Both the position numbers and the translations under genes were made by a program. Under the pieces are notes generated by a model. The model was given only the letters and a program-made list of their open reading frames with translations, was not told the origin of the DNA and ran no database searches. A stretch of 64,000 nt of DNA, taken from the NCBI GenBank assembly GCA_019915015.1, contig JAHBBC010000002.1, positions 1,178,001 through 1,242,000 of the forward strand. The letters run 5' to 3'. Origin of the DNA: Auriscalpium vulgare. Its lineage: Eukaryota; Basidiomycota; Agaricomycetes; Russulales; Auriscalpiaceae. This document shows, in pieces, positions 48,212 through 61,129 of this stretch (position 1 is the stretch's first letter; each line of letters opens with the position of its first letter).

Positions 48212-49137
48212 TGTCACACTGCCGCATTGTCTGTCCGTCTGTACGATTACCTGATCCTAGTCCCCATGCCACTCGTTTTACTCATGCAAGCTGTTTCTTG
48301 CTTTCAACTCGCTATCCTTCTGTTGTCATTGTTATCGGTAGCAGTATACGAGCGGCTCGCCTCACTTTGCATTTGCTGTCCCTTACGTAACCACATTGGA
48401 ACGGACATCGAGCCCGCACAATGCTTTGTCACGAGAAGCTGGAGGGCACGGGCGCTTGTGGCAGACAGAGAAGCACGAGAACAAGAGGATCGGCCGGCCA
48501 GCCTCGAGCTACGCAAATCGCGGTCTTCCTCCCTCCATGTCGAATCAACCGTGCCTCCCGCCCTTGTCCAAGCTCGGCCCAGCGGCGCGTTCGCACGGCG
48601 AGGATCCGCCCACCCACCGTCCGTACGGATCCACCGCCGCCGCATAGCTTCCCGCACTTCGGAGGAACGTAAGTCGGCCGTTCGTCGAATTTGGAGTACG
48701 CTGACCACGGACGAAGTGCCCTAGGATCCAGTGCTACATCCGCAGCTGTCAAAGTCAATGGAGAGCCGCGTGTTGCTCGGGAGACCAGACGATGTTCTCT
48801 GGTTGTCTCCTGGCTTGACTCCCGGTGTAACTTACTGATTATCCCTCTCAAGGCTGCCTCCGACCGGCATCTGGTCCCATGGAGCATAATCCCGGTGGAT
48901 GGATGGTTTCGTGTCGGGAAAGGTGCCCTTGATCTCGTCGGTATGTCTCAGCCCACTCGAAATCATCCGTTCCACCGAACCATCTTCTTGCACAGATTCA
49001 CAGCGTGCAGGATTCTTGTACCCAGTGGCTCGACGGCTGTCGACGTCGAGGCTGGGCCGCGCTGAGTCCGTCCTGGCACCCGTACCAGGCTCCCAAACCT
49101 TGCAGGTTTGACCGTCGAACCTTCCCCGCGATTCACT
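48212..49137. other. Intergenic region between the small gene and the MULE transposase
   Basis: No gene. The first 100 bases resemble the 3' flank of copy 1. No terminal inverted repeat of the MULE could be recognised by eye. Confidence 0.4.
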
Positions 49138-52100
49138 ATGCCCAAGCCTTTCCACCTCGACCCCGAAGGCGGGGTCATGGCGGCCACCGACGCCGAGGAC
49201 CCTTTCACGGTCAGCCTGACATCTCTTCAGGCCATTAAGGTGCGCCAGCCGTTCATAGAGGGAAAACGTCTATCTGACTTAGCTCTGCAGGATGCCGCCG
49301 CTGCGCTGAGCTCGCAGGTCTTAGATCGCGGCGGTTTGAAGGTAGGAACTGCTCAGTCGTACGGAATGCTCTCTCACGTCCGAGATAGGTTTCACTCAAG
49401 CAGCTGCCATACACTCAAGAGCAGCGGGATGCGGTCCAACGACTTTATGACTCAAAACAGGAGACGCGGCTCGACTTCTCGGACAAACAGAAGGACGACC
49501 AGGCGGCTGCAAGGGCATTGTTGGTCTCACACGGGTTGGATATTGAGGCGCGGAAGGCGCTCGAGAGCCGATGGTCGATTCAATCAAGCTGGCGGTCGGC
49601 AGGGAGGTATCGCGTTTTGGTACAATGGTAAACACCTGCTTCAATGTAGTATGCTTTCATGCCCTAATGTAAAATGCAGTCGATGTGGTTATAGCGGTTC
49701 AGCTCGACAGGATGCGGACGACAGGAAGGCAACGCAAAACAACGCGTCACCTTCGAAGAAGAGATGGGCGCGTTCCGCCCCTTACGACTTCACGGGCTGC
49801 CTCGCCCACGCCGACGTCACCTACAGCGGCGCGGGCGACAAACATGTTCTACGGGTGGTCGGCGTCCTTGAGCATAACGAGGGCTGCAAGGCAGCAAATC
49901 TGAAAAGAACACCGGCCATTCCCCTCCATCGGCACGTCGCAGAGGTCGCCCTTCGCCAGCTCAAGGACGGAGCGAGGTACGGACAACACAAAGCATGCTT
50001 GAGTCTCACTGATAATCGTTTCTCTAGCATCACAGCAATTCAGACACGGAACATAGAGCTATATTCGAAACGGCACTATCGCGACCAGGCGTCGAGTGTT
50101 CCGCTCGCTGCAAACTACAGGTATCAGCTTTTGGGCTCGGACTTTCGCAGCCTCTACAGAGCCCACCACCGTTCGCAGGGCATCGACATCCGGCGGCCCC
50201 GGAGATCAACATAGACGGCTGGCTGGATTCCTCGAGCTCGAGCTTCCGACCTGAGTTCCACAGGTCGGTCTTCCTGTACGAGCCACGGACCGCGCATAAT
50301 GACAGATTCACGCTCGGCATCTGCACACCTGAGATGGAGGAGGCGGCCTGGGAGTACGTGCACGAGTCTCAGCTCTTGATTGACGGCACTTTTGGACTGT
50401 CCACCTCTCGACTCCTGGTTTGGATTGCCATGGGTGTTAATGCCGAACGAAAAGGCGTCCCTGTAGCGATGATGCTGTTCTCTGCCCCCACTGGGGCGAA
50501 GGCGACGCATGCAGGCTACAACACCGCCATCATCACGCACCTTTTCTCGAGCTGGAAGAATTGGCTGTCTGGACGGCCCCTTGCAAGAGGTCGGATATTC
50601 TACCCGTGGGTCGCCATTAGCGATACAGACTCGAGGGAACGCGGCGCGATGCTCATCGTATGGTCCCTAATCGTCCTTCTGCTATGCCTGTATCACGTTC
50701 GCCACTGCTGGACGAACAAGCGTCGAAGCCTTGTCGAAAAGGTGAAATCGGAGGCAGGCGACGACAAGACGCATGTGCTTAACCGAATTCGAACCATGGA
50801 GGATGCGTACGTCTCCATCCATGTTCTGCCTGCCATTAACATTCTGACCGTCACGGGTATGTAGCTTGATTGCAAGTACAGACCATGAGGCCGCGAAAGC
50901 ACTCATCGAGGTCCAGCGAACGGAGTTCACGAGGCTGAGCAAGGTCTCTGCCTCGCGCGGGATCGCTGAGGCAGCACTCAAGTACCTGGATTACCTCCGG
51001 ACCACCTGGATGCCGGTAGGGCTCTGGCAGAGTTGGTCTCAGTTCGGCCGCATCGCAGCAGCACATCGTCTGAAAATAGATGTCGCCTTGGTGCTTACAA
51101 CAACTAACTATCTGGAATCATTCAACGGAAAGCTCAAGAGGAAGGAGGTCGCCTCCGAACAGCATTCCGGAAAGAGCCTCCGATGCGACGTCCTTTCCTA
51201 CCATCTCGTCTTCCAAGTGCTCCCCCGAGTGTTTGCGAGCCTTCGCCTCAAGGCCGATCTGCAGGATTGGAAAGGCAAGCGTTTCGACAAGGCGGCGGGA
51301 GGCGTCGCGCTGGTTCCATCCCAGAGATCTACGGCTGAAGCGAAGGGCATCCCACTCGCATATTACACCCCCCATCCCTCCCGAGACGTCGCGGCCGCTG
51401 ACATCCTCAAGTCAGGCCGTCTCGTCCCAGTGCCCAGCCTGCGGCCGTACGAGGTCTGGGCAAGCTGCGCAACTTCGGCAGCAATCCTTTCCAATGACCG
51501 ATACCCTCGATATTGGCTTACAATTCACGCATCAGGCGCAGCGAACTGTACGTGCCCGGACTGGCTGCAGCGCGGCGGTCTCTGTAAACATCTTCGGGCC
51601 CTTCTCATATCCCCTACACTAATCCTGTCTCGCACCTCAACTGCACCGCCAGGAACCACAATCTATCAGCCACCAAGCTCCATCGAGGTCGCTATTCAGA
51701 TCCGAGAACGTAATCTACAATGGTATGGAGTGCGGTCCGACGGAGCTCTGACACCAGCGCTCAATCAATCTACCTACCCCCGAGGATACTGTGAGCCCGG
51801 ACCGCCGCCATCTATGGTGGTAGCTTCCCCTGCAGCCCCGGACTCCATCATTCTCCCACCTTCCGAGCTCGCCGACTCTCTACCCTGTCTAGATACGGAA
51901 GCTGAGCTGACCGAGCTGGCCGAGCCCGACGAAACTGCAGGCGAGGGCTGGCACAACAAGCAAGGGCCTGTAGTCAAAGACGGCCCACTCGATGGCGCCT
52001 CGAGCGGGTGTGGGGACGGATTCGGAGATGGAGACGGAGGCATGGAGGGACGCTCACATACACCGCCATCGCCGGTGAGTTTGATCCTCGAACCGCAAGT

Positions 52101-52665
52101 GGCGTCCTGACTTCTTTCAAATCGTCCAGTGTCTAGCAGTCTCCCCGACGCTTCTGCTACAGAACGTGCAATCAAACCTGGATGCGGTACATCTGCAGAT
52201 GCAGCAACGGGTGCAACAGGAGGTCGAGCACATGCTGCCGCGACTGCATGGCCTTGCAGGGGTCGTAGGGGACATGTCCTCTTTGGACATGACCGATAGC
52301 CTCGTCGAATTTCACGCGCTCATCGGACAGCTCACAGACCAGGTTCGAGAGCGCGGCCAGATGGTTGAGGACGCATCACGCGCCTCGGATAGGACAGGTG
52401 GAACGGCGGGCCCGAGGCCTGAGGGCGCACCCCACGACGGTACTCCGGTTGGACAGGCGGGCCCGCCGTCGAGTTCCAGTAAGCCTCGCGTCCTGTCGCT
52501 GCTGAAACGCTCACCGACTCCGCCTTTGCAGCCAAGCGTTGTGACGCGAACGGTGAGGATGGTACGCCCCGGAAGCGAGCACGTACGAAAGCATGGCCGA
52601 CAAACGTGCTACTCATAGCCCGGGAGGAAAAACAAACTCGTAAGCCATCGTACGGCGTCTTGTAA
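49138..52665 (+). mobile_element. MULE transposase with SWIM zinc finger
   Basis: Start ATG 49138 (MPKPFHLDPEGG). About eight short introns restore one frame to TAA 52665. The N terminus holds a Cys-containing zinc-binding segment (CGYSGSARQ ... CLAHA ... NEGC) of the GCM1/FAR1-like kind. The catalytic domain follows: LLIDGTFGLS (first Asp), AISDTDSRERGAM (second Asp), CLYHVRHCW, and NYLESFNGKLKR (Glu). Next are the SWIM finger CTCPDWLQRGGLCKH and an acidic/Pro-rich tail. Two splices matter: 56 bases from GTACGT (near 50808) to GTATGTAG join MEDA to LIASTDHEAAKAL; and GTAAGC...TTTGCAG near 52480-52531 leads to TPRKRARTK, a nuclear signal. All key residues are kept, so the coding unit looks competent. 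Terminal repeats and target duplication were not found by eye. Confidence 0.85.
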
Positions 52666-52843
52666 AGATCGCATATGTCGACTGTGTAGTCTAGCTAGCA
52701 GTACTGTACCTTCGGGTAAAGCCAATTAGCGAGGTCACGGTGTAGAGCATACCATCCATCAACGAGAGGACTGAGCCATTGATGATCAGCTGAGTCCACG
52801 GTCACTTCACGTCTCCCGATCCATCTGCACACATTCACTCGCT

Positions 52844-54515
<1,672 letters not shown>

Positions 54516-54919
54516 GCTGCTTGGCACGGGACTGTGCAGTCGGGAGCGCTTGGCGGGCACGCGAGGACGGAATGCGGTTCAAAGGACGGCGGGGGCGCGG
54601 AGGGGCTGGACGCAGAGGACAGGAGGGAAAAGGGCGTGTCGTCGTGGTGAAGGGTGATGAACGATGTATGGACAGGCTCCAAAGACGTCGTGCCGTGCAT
54701 AAGAGGGCGAGCGGCTTGATATGATACAGACATGTCGAGGGCAATGCGAGCAATGTGAGGTTGAAGCAATAAGAAAGACGTGCCGGGAGCATGAGCACAT
54801 GGGAGCCGCGAGAATCTACCATATCGTCCGTGTAGCGTAGGCAAACTGGTCGCGCGCGGCCTTCGTTTTGGGGTGGAAGCTCGAGACGGCCGCTGCGGCC
54901 GCGGGCGCGGCCTTCGCGG
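54516..54919. other. CaM-kinase upstream region up to the LTR
   Basis: No gene; presumed kinase promoter and leader. Sequence is interrupted at 54919 by the LTR, so the promoter may be shortened. Confidence 0.45.
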
Positions 54920-55576
54920 TGATACGCTATCACCCGGGACGGACCCTAGCGGGGCGTGCGGCGAGTGCCTCACAGGACAACAACCACCAACACTGCCTCC
55001 TATACGTCGCGATCCAGTCCGGGTGACTAGTCTTGCTGAGGGGGGAAGGTGTTCGTGTCGCTGTCGCGCTTCGTGCCCTCCCCGCGGTCGTGCGGGGCCA
55101 CCTCCTACCGCCTAAACACCAAACTAAACACTCACCTGCCTGGGGATGCCCTCTACGGGATCCTCCTCCGAGTGCTTCGCACCCGTGTGCGAAGCGTCCG
55201 CCTATGGGCCGTCGCACCCCCTCTTGCCTGTCCGCCTGCCTACCTGTTCCCACATCGGTGGGGTCCTTCCTTCCTAAGTCTGGTAGCGCCTCAGGCTACA
55301 GTTTCTGTGAGGTAAAGGGTGTGGGTGGCTTGCGCCGCCCACAGGTTGATTGGGTTGCTCCGTCTCGCGCAGCTCCCTAAGTAGTGGCTCTACCTACGTC
55401 GCTAAGCCCTCCCGATCTAGCCCGTTCCGGTGATCCGTTCCGTCGCCAGTCCCGGTTGCTCCTGGGTCGCCGGACCACGTTCCCATCACCCCCGCTCCCG
55501 CGACCCTGCGCCTCGCATGCTGCTTCCCCGTCTCGCGACGTCTCGCTACACGCTTGCCCGCGGCCTGAACCTATCA
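54920..55576 (-). mobile_element. Gypsy LTR, 657 bp (left copy, reverse orientation)
   Basis: Bounded by TGATAC and CTATCA. It is the reverse complement of 61130-61786, same length, with only a few substitutions noticed (for example CTTGCTGAGG against CTTGCCGAGG, GCTCCGTC against GCTACGTC). In its own orientation a polypurine tract (GGGGGGAGAAA) lies directly before it, so it is a 3' LTR remnant. Confidence 0.9.
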
Positions 55577-55618
55577 TTTCTCCCCCCAACTGAAACTGCA
55601 ACTGTCCCCAGTTGCCAG
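55577..55618 (-). other. Polypurine tract and internal remnant of the left element
   Basis: On the minus strand, an imperfect stem-like CAACTG/CAGTTG stretch leads to TTGGGGGGAGAAA abutting the LTR. The same arrangement occurs at about 60867-60905. Internal element sequence ends near 55618 where the promoter of the next gene begins. Confidence 0.65.
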
Positions 55619-55637
55619 GAACCGTGCGGAAGCGGCA

Positions 55638-55704
55638 TATAAGGGCTCGCGACCTTTCGCGATAACGTCGCTTGTAGCATCCCTTTGCCGATTTCTGTCC
55701 CGCG
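55638..55704 (+). promoter_or_regulatory. TATA box and TCGCGATAAC motif before cassette gene A
   Basis: TATAA at 55638 lies 67 bases before the ATG; TCGCGATAAC follows at 55657. Both lie within 130 bases of the LTR end. Confidence 0.55.
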
Positions 55705-56953
55705 ATGTCCCTCCCCGCAGCGTCTGCCACCGCCGACAACCTCGACCTCCTCCGCCTGTTGACGCAGGCCCCCTTTGCTGGTTTTGACCTTGGGGATGCC
55801 GAACGGGAGGTTGCGCTACGTCTAGAGTGGGCCGACAAAGTCAACCAGCTCGTGGTGCGTGCTGGTCCCCGACCGCGTCTTTTCCCGGCTTGGCTGATGA
55901 AGAACTCAATTCCAGACCCTTTCTTCAATCCGCGCGTCCCGCAGCCTGCGCGATCTTGCCTTCCACTTCACTTCGCCGATCCTCGAGTTCATGGTGAAGC
56001 TCGTTCCAGCGTCCGCCCCTCTCGCCCAGCGCTTCGAGGGCACCCTCATGCGTACCCTCCCCGACTCAGCGCGCGCCAGCCCGCGGTGGTCCCAGATGTT
56101 CTCCCCTTTCCCTGCCGACGCTACCGACGCGGAACTCCACGTCTTGATCACCATCGTGGAGGCTGGGCTCTGGACCGTGTACTACTTCGGAGACGGTTCT
56201 GTCGAATCCTACCTCCATGAAATCACGGAGTTGCATGGCGCCTTCCCCACCCTGCGTCCTCAGGGGATGCAGAGCTGGCTCCTACGTGATTTCGACGCCC
56301 GGGCCGTCCATGGGATGTTTGTTATTACCCGCGAAGACGCCGTGTGCCGCGCCCTGGCCTACCACGTCCGCGGTGCCTCCAGCTCCCCCCACTCTCGTGC
56401 CTACGCGGGCCGCCTCACCACGGGCGTGGTGTACTACCTATTGGGGGGCCTCGCGGAGGACTCGGTGGATATGTTACGGGACTTTACCACCATTTCCGAG
56501 GCCTTCGACACGTTTCGCGATATTTGGGCGGACTGGCCACTGGTGTTGGATCGCCTCGACATGCGCTGGGCCGCGATGGCAACCTGTATGGGCGGGATGC
56601 TGGACGCATGGGGATTAGGGTCCCGCCTCCTGGCCAACCTCCAGCCCGCAGACTTCCTGGTCCAGGATATCCGCGTGGCCTCGATTCGCGCCATCGAGCA
56701 GATCAGTTCTGCGCGCCTCTCGCACATCTCCTCCTCCCAAGCCATAGCTGAGATACCCCTAGGCTTCGATGCCATAGTCCATCCCTCGGACCAGCCGGGC
56801 CCTCTTCCCTTCCCCGCGCACCCCACGGTACCAGCGCCGACGGCCCCCTCCGCGTCTCCTACCTACGCCGGGGAGATACCGCCGCCCATCGCCAGCTCGG
56901 AAGAAGTCGAGGAGGGGGAGGTGATCGAGCTTCTGATGGAGCGCGAGGAATAG
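55705..56953 (+). CDS. Cassette gene A, unknown helical protein
   Basis: Exons 55705-55854 and 55916-56953, joined by a 61-base intron (GTGCGT...TTCCAG), give 395 residues. Exon 1 encodes MSLPAASATADNLDLLRLLT and an acidic/basic helix. Exon 2 continues TLSSIRASRSLRDLAFHFTS and is largely helical with Trp-rich segments (EAGLWTVYYFGDG, DWPLVLDRLDMRW). The C terminus is Pro-rich then acidic (EEVEEGEVIELLMEREE). No known domain seen. Its exon-2 start (HFTSPILEFM, PLAQRFEGTL, ITIVEAGLWTVYY) aligns in order with gene B (HFTLPALASM, LAERFPETFE, LVERSVWLLY), so the two are likely distant paralogues. Codons look used normally and no frame breaks occur, so it is probably expressed. It may be element cargo or a host gene between insertions. 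Confidence 0.7.
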
Positions 56954-57109
56954 GTATATTCCCGGGCCAATGTCTGTAGAATGTTCCATAGCTATTGAAA
57001 TGGAACCAGGAGCCATGTGCGGCTTCCCCCTGTCCCTGTGCCACGTTTCGCGATGCCTTGCGATAAGCTCCTGGGCCCATGCCGGAGGCTCCGTCTGGGT
57101 CGCGATCTG

Positions 57110-57292
57110 TCGCGATAACCCACGTTGGCCGGAACTCCGGCGAGACCCTCGTGTTTTGGTCTTCGCGCTGTATCGCGACGCCGCGATGGTGTGCCTCTTT
57201 CCCTACTCGCGCCGCCTATATGAGGGGGCTGCGACGATGGCCTTTTCCAAAAAAACCCTCAACGCCCCAGTCCGTCCGACTACCTCCTCCAC
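57110..57292 (+). promoter_or_regulatory. TCGCGATAAC motif and TATA-like box before cassette gene B
   Basis: TCGCGATAAC at 57110 repeats the motif before gene A; TATATGA at 57217 lies 76 bases before the ATG. Confidence 0.5.
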
Positions 57293-58473
57293 ATGCAGGC
57301 CGTCCTACTCCGCGCGTTTTCGCGTTTCCGGCTGTACCAGCTGTTGATACATCCGGTTGAGGTGCCCTTGCCTGGTGCCGACGCTTCCTCATTTCCCGCG
57401 GCCGCCGTTGCCTGGCTTCAGGAGATCTCCGACCTATTGGTGCGTCGTCCCGCGGCCCTCTTTTCCTCATCCCGGCCTCGTACTGACGTTGTCTTCGCTT
57501 CTTCCCCCCTTTTCAGCAGGACCATCGCGAGACGTCGCATTTTACCCTACCGGCCCTCGCGTCCATGACCGTCGTCTCGACGCTCTCCTACCTAGCGGAG
57601 CGCTTTCCCGAAACGTTCGAACAAACCGCCCCCATTCGCGCGAATATCGTAGGAAATATTCCGTTCGGAGGGGACAACGCCCCCGGGCAGCCACCCAGCG
57701 TCGCTCTGCTTCCTCACGTGGTCCATGTGGACTCCTTGGCCCACCTGGTGGAGCGCTCCGTTTGGTTGCTGTACCGTCACCAACTTCACGGCCGGGCAAC
57801 TTTCGAGGTCAACTTGGCAGCGCTGTTCGGCCCCGAGTTTGCCCCCCGTCCCGACGGCCTTGCCACCCGTGTTGCCGAGTTATTCCTTCGCGACCTCGAT
57901 CGTTTGAGTGACGACCTCGACCACGCCGACGGGCTGGTCGGGGCCCTCATGCTCCCCTTGAACCGCGCCGTGATCGGAATGACCCACCCCCGCGACATTG
58001 GCGTCCTCGACTTCCTTGCGGCCGCGAGTCCCTCGTTGCAGGCTGCCCATCGTGCGAACGTCCGTGAAGCCGCCGACTATCTCGTTCCCGGCCTCAAGTT
58101 GGTCGCGGAGCTTCGCGACTTCGTTTGGGCGGACCAATTGAACGCCAGCCACCTGCGCCACGCCGTCACTCGCCTCGAAGGCACCGCGGGAAAGCTGCTG
58201 TACGATGCCTGCGAAGTTGCCGCGGTCCTCGACCACCTCGCCGGTGCCGGTCCTATGCGCCGTATGCTTACCGCCCTTCCCTTCCCGCCGCTTACTCACC
58301 GAGTCATCCGCCGCGGCTCTATCGCGTTCTCGTGGGGGGTCCCCAACCTTGTTGAGGTCGTGGGCCCGAGGCCTCCTGATGCCCTGAGTCGACGGGCTGG
58401 TCGTAGGAATGGGGGTAACCGCGCCCGGACTCCCGCGCCCAATGGTGCGTCTGGGTCCGGTGCGCCCGCGTAG
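57293..58473 (+). CDS. Cassette gene B, unknown helical protein, likely paralogue of gene A
   Basis: Exons 57293-57439 and 57517-58473 (intron GTGCGT...TTTTCAG) give 367 residues; acceptance of the next CAG would remove one Gln. MQAVLLRAFSRFRLYQLLIH starts exon 1, which at 49 codons matches the 50-codon exon 1 of gene A. Exon 2 begins DHRETSHFTLPALASM and contains SVWLLYRHQLHG, FLRDLDRLSDDLDHADGLVG and DFVWADQLNASHLRHAV, all predicted helices. A basic, Gly/Pro-rich tail (RRAGRRNGGNRARTPAPNG) ends the protein. An ATG at 57237 is in a frame that closes quickly and is rejected. Shared length, intron position and motif order with gene A support duplication. Function is unknown. Confidence 0.7.
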
Positions 58474-58752
58474 CGAGCGATTCCTGTAATTTGCCCAAGG
58501 CGCCCTTAGGGCCCAGTAATGCCATTCCGTTCCCTATCCCTTCTTCTTGACTCGCGCGCGAACGCTCGCTAAACCGTGTGAAGGTAAGCGCCGCACCTGT
58601 CGCGGCCCGGCGGGCCCGCTCTGCTTCCACGTCGGAAGCAAAAACCCACACGCTGGCGCGGCGCCCCGTCTTAACGCGACGCGTTGCGCCTCGACCTCTC
58701 CGTCTCTCTCTTTCCTCCCCTCACCTCTCCCTATCTCCCCCCTTCCCTGGCC

Positions 58753-60453
58753 ATGTCTGCGTTCTCCCGCCCTATCAACCTCAGGAAACGGCTGTCCGCC
58801 GTAGAAGCGCTCGTCGCCTCCCTCCCCACAGTCGACTCCGCCCACTACGGCGAGTTCGCCGCGAACTGGGAGTCGGCCACGGTGAGTGCCCACGGCCTCT
58901 CGCTCCCGACGCCCTGCTGACCCTCCCTTGTGTCCAGTCCGCCTATGCTGAGGTGTTGGGGGAGGACCCCCCGCCGTCCGAGGTGCTGGACAGGATCGGG
59001 GCCGTGTCCGCCGTTGTTGACGCCTGGCCGTCCTCCGGCCCCTCCCCCACGCCGTCCTCACCCGCCATCCCCTACTCCACTCCCGTCGCCGCTCCCCTCT
59101 CCCGTCAGGCTGGCAAGCGGGCCCGCGCCGACAGTGCCCTCCCCGCGCCTTCTGTCCGCCCCCCGGTCTCCTCCACGCCTCACCGCGCCGCCGCCCGCGC
59201 TTCCCCGCCGCCCACCAAGCGCAACCGCGAGTCCGCCCCCTCCGAGGCTGACGCCGAGGCCGAGGTCGACGAGCTAGATGAGGCGGGGGACCCGCAGGAG
59301 CCCGTCGCGCAGCGCACCCGCGGCGCCACCAAACTCCCCGCCCCCCGATCAGTCCCCGCCGCCGCCAAGTCGAAGGGCAAGGGCAAAGCCGTCCGCAGTT
59401 CCAAGCGCCCTGCCAACGTCCCCTCCGGCTCCCTCGTGCCTCCGCCCGCCGCCACTGTCCCCTCTTCCGAGGCCGGCTCCCCCGCGCCCGCCGCCGACCC
59501 TTCCACCTCCGTCAAGGGCGCCAAGATCCCCGTCGCTGACACCTTCCCGGGCCGCCGCCTTCAGGTACGTCGCCCTTTTCTTGTCCGTCGTGTTGCGCCG
59601 CTTACACTCCGACCCTCAGGCTTCCGCCCCCTGCTACCGCTGCGCCACGATGGACTCCCACCCCACGTGCTTCTTCACGGACGTCAGCGGCCGCCAGTGC
59701 CATCGCTGCTTCGTGGGCCACCACAAGTGCGACGACGGTGTCCGCGGGACGCACTTCTACGTGGTGGGCAGCGACGGAGTCTCGCAGGATGTCGACCCTG
59801 CCGGCATCCATGTCCGTCCCCGGTCCTCCGCCTTCGACTGGGCCGACCACCCCGACCCTGCCGGCGCCGTCCCCATCCTCCGCTACGACTCCCCGCCGCA
59901 GCTTTTCCGGACCTACAACGCGCTCACGGAGGAGCTCAACACCATCAGCGTCAACTACGCGACGCTCGACGCCCGGGCCCGCGGCATCGTCGCTGAGCGG
60001 AACTGGGTCTGGCAGACCCTGCAGCAGCTCGGCGACCCCGCGTTCCCTGCGCCTGCTGGGGGCCTCATCTCGCCGCAGGTTGGCCCCTTCGATCCGCCGC
60101 GCCGCATCCCTCTCCCTGCTCCCCCCGCGTTGCGCGCCGCTTCTCCCGCGCCGGCCAGGCCTGCCTCGCGCCTCCTCCTCGCGCCACCCTCGTCGGCTCT
60201 CATCGCCTCTTCCCTCCCGCTGCTTAGCGCCGCCGTCGTGCCTCTCGTCGGTCGCGCCTCTCGCCTTCCTTCCCCCGTGCCTCCGGTTGCTCCCGCCGCG
60301 CCCTTCTCGCCGCTCGCCGCTGCCGCTCCTCCCGCGTCGGACCCTGCCCCCGGCCCTACCATGCCTACCGCCGCCGCTCCCTCCTTCGAGGATGTCGGCA
60401 CGCCGCCCTCCGCCGCGGCTGATGGTCCCGCTGACCCCGCGCCCGCCGCTTAG
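58753..60453 (+). CDS. Cassette gene C, Cys-cluster protein
   Basis: Exons 58753-58881, 58938-59564 and 59620-60453 give 529 residues. Exon 1 (43 codons, MSAFSRPINLRKRLSAVEAL) again is short. Exon 2 is Pro/Ala/Ser-rich with a central basic run (KSKGKGKAVRSSKRP) and acidic AEAEVDELDEAGD. Exon 3 starts with a cysteine cluster, CYRCATMDSHPTC to CHRCFVGHHKC (C-x2-C, C, C-x2-C-x6-C), then a helical QLFRTYNALTEELNTISVNY segment and a very long Pro/Ala tail. The cluster resembles zinc-binding heads of basidiomycete proteins often near retroelements, but is not a classic Zn2Cys6 GAL4 domain. The basic run may enter the nucleus or bind nucleic acid. Partner genes A and B are unrelated in sequence. Confidence 0.7.
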
Positions 60454-60866
60454 CCGCTTGCGAGCCTTCTTCAAAAGGAGTCGCCCCTGCTTCAACAGCA
60501 GAGGGCCTTGGTGCTTCGATGCGGGGGGCGTTCCTCGTGTCCTAGGTGGGGGTTTCGGCGTCTCGCTGTCGTGTTGTCCGCTCGTTATCGGTCTGTTCAT
60601 AGTTGTTCGCTATCCGTCGCTACCTCTTTGCTGTGTACATAGAATTCGCTATCCTGCTATGTTGTGAATAGAGTCCATTGCTTGTGTCACAGTGTGAGCG
60701 TGTCCTATCGCGTTTCCGGCGCGACCTCAGCCTTGTTCCAGACCCTTGAAGCCTTAGTCGGTGCCTGCCCAGTCCGAGCTTCGCTAGCGCTCGCGACTTC
60801 GACTTATCGTCCTGACTCGTCTCCATCCGTACTTCCAGCTGTTCAGTCCTAAATACCACCGTCTAA
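60454..60866. other. 3' flank of gene C, possible old LTR
   Basis: No ORF. By position next to the polypurine tract at about 60867 this may be a diverged LTR of the older reverse-oriented element, but clear TG...CA ends were not found. Confidence 0.35.
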
Positions 60867-61129
60867 TCCTCCCCCCAACTGAGATATCGACTGTCCTCAG
60901 TCGCCGTAGTGCTGGGCGGTACTTTTTAGACGGTGATCTCGTCGTCATTGTCATCGTCTTCCCTGGTGGGGTCGTCTGCTCCCTCTTCATGAATGGCATC
61001 GTGATCCTGCCTATCTTCATGAAGTAGCTCGTCCACCCTGGACTGTGGGACGTCCAGAAATTCGGGCAACTCTGGCAGCGCAATGTTCGTTCGCGCGAAG
61101 TAAGGCAGGACGCGAAACTCCGCGACCGG
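60867..61129 (-). mobile_element. Pol tail and polypurine tract of an older Gypsy element
   Basis: Minus frame ending at 60926 reads the C-terminal 68 codons of a Gypsy polyprotein (FLDVPQSRVDELLHED, acidic end DDDNDDEITV). Downstream come an imperfect stem and TTGGGGGGAGGAT. The frame is cut at 61129 by the LTR that follows, so the newer element landed in it. Confidence 0.7.
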
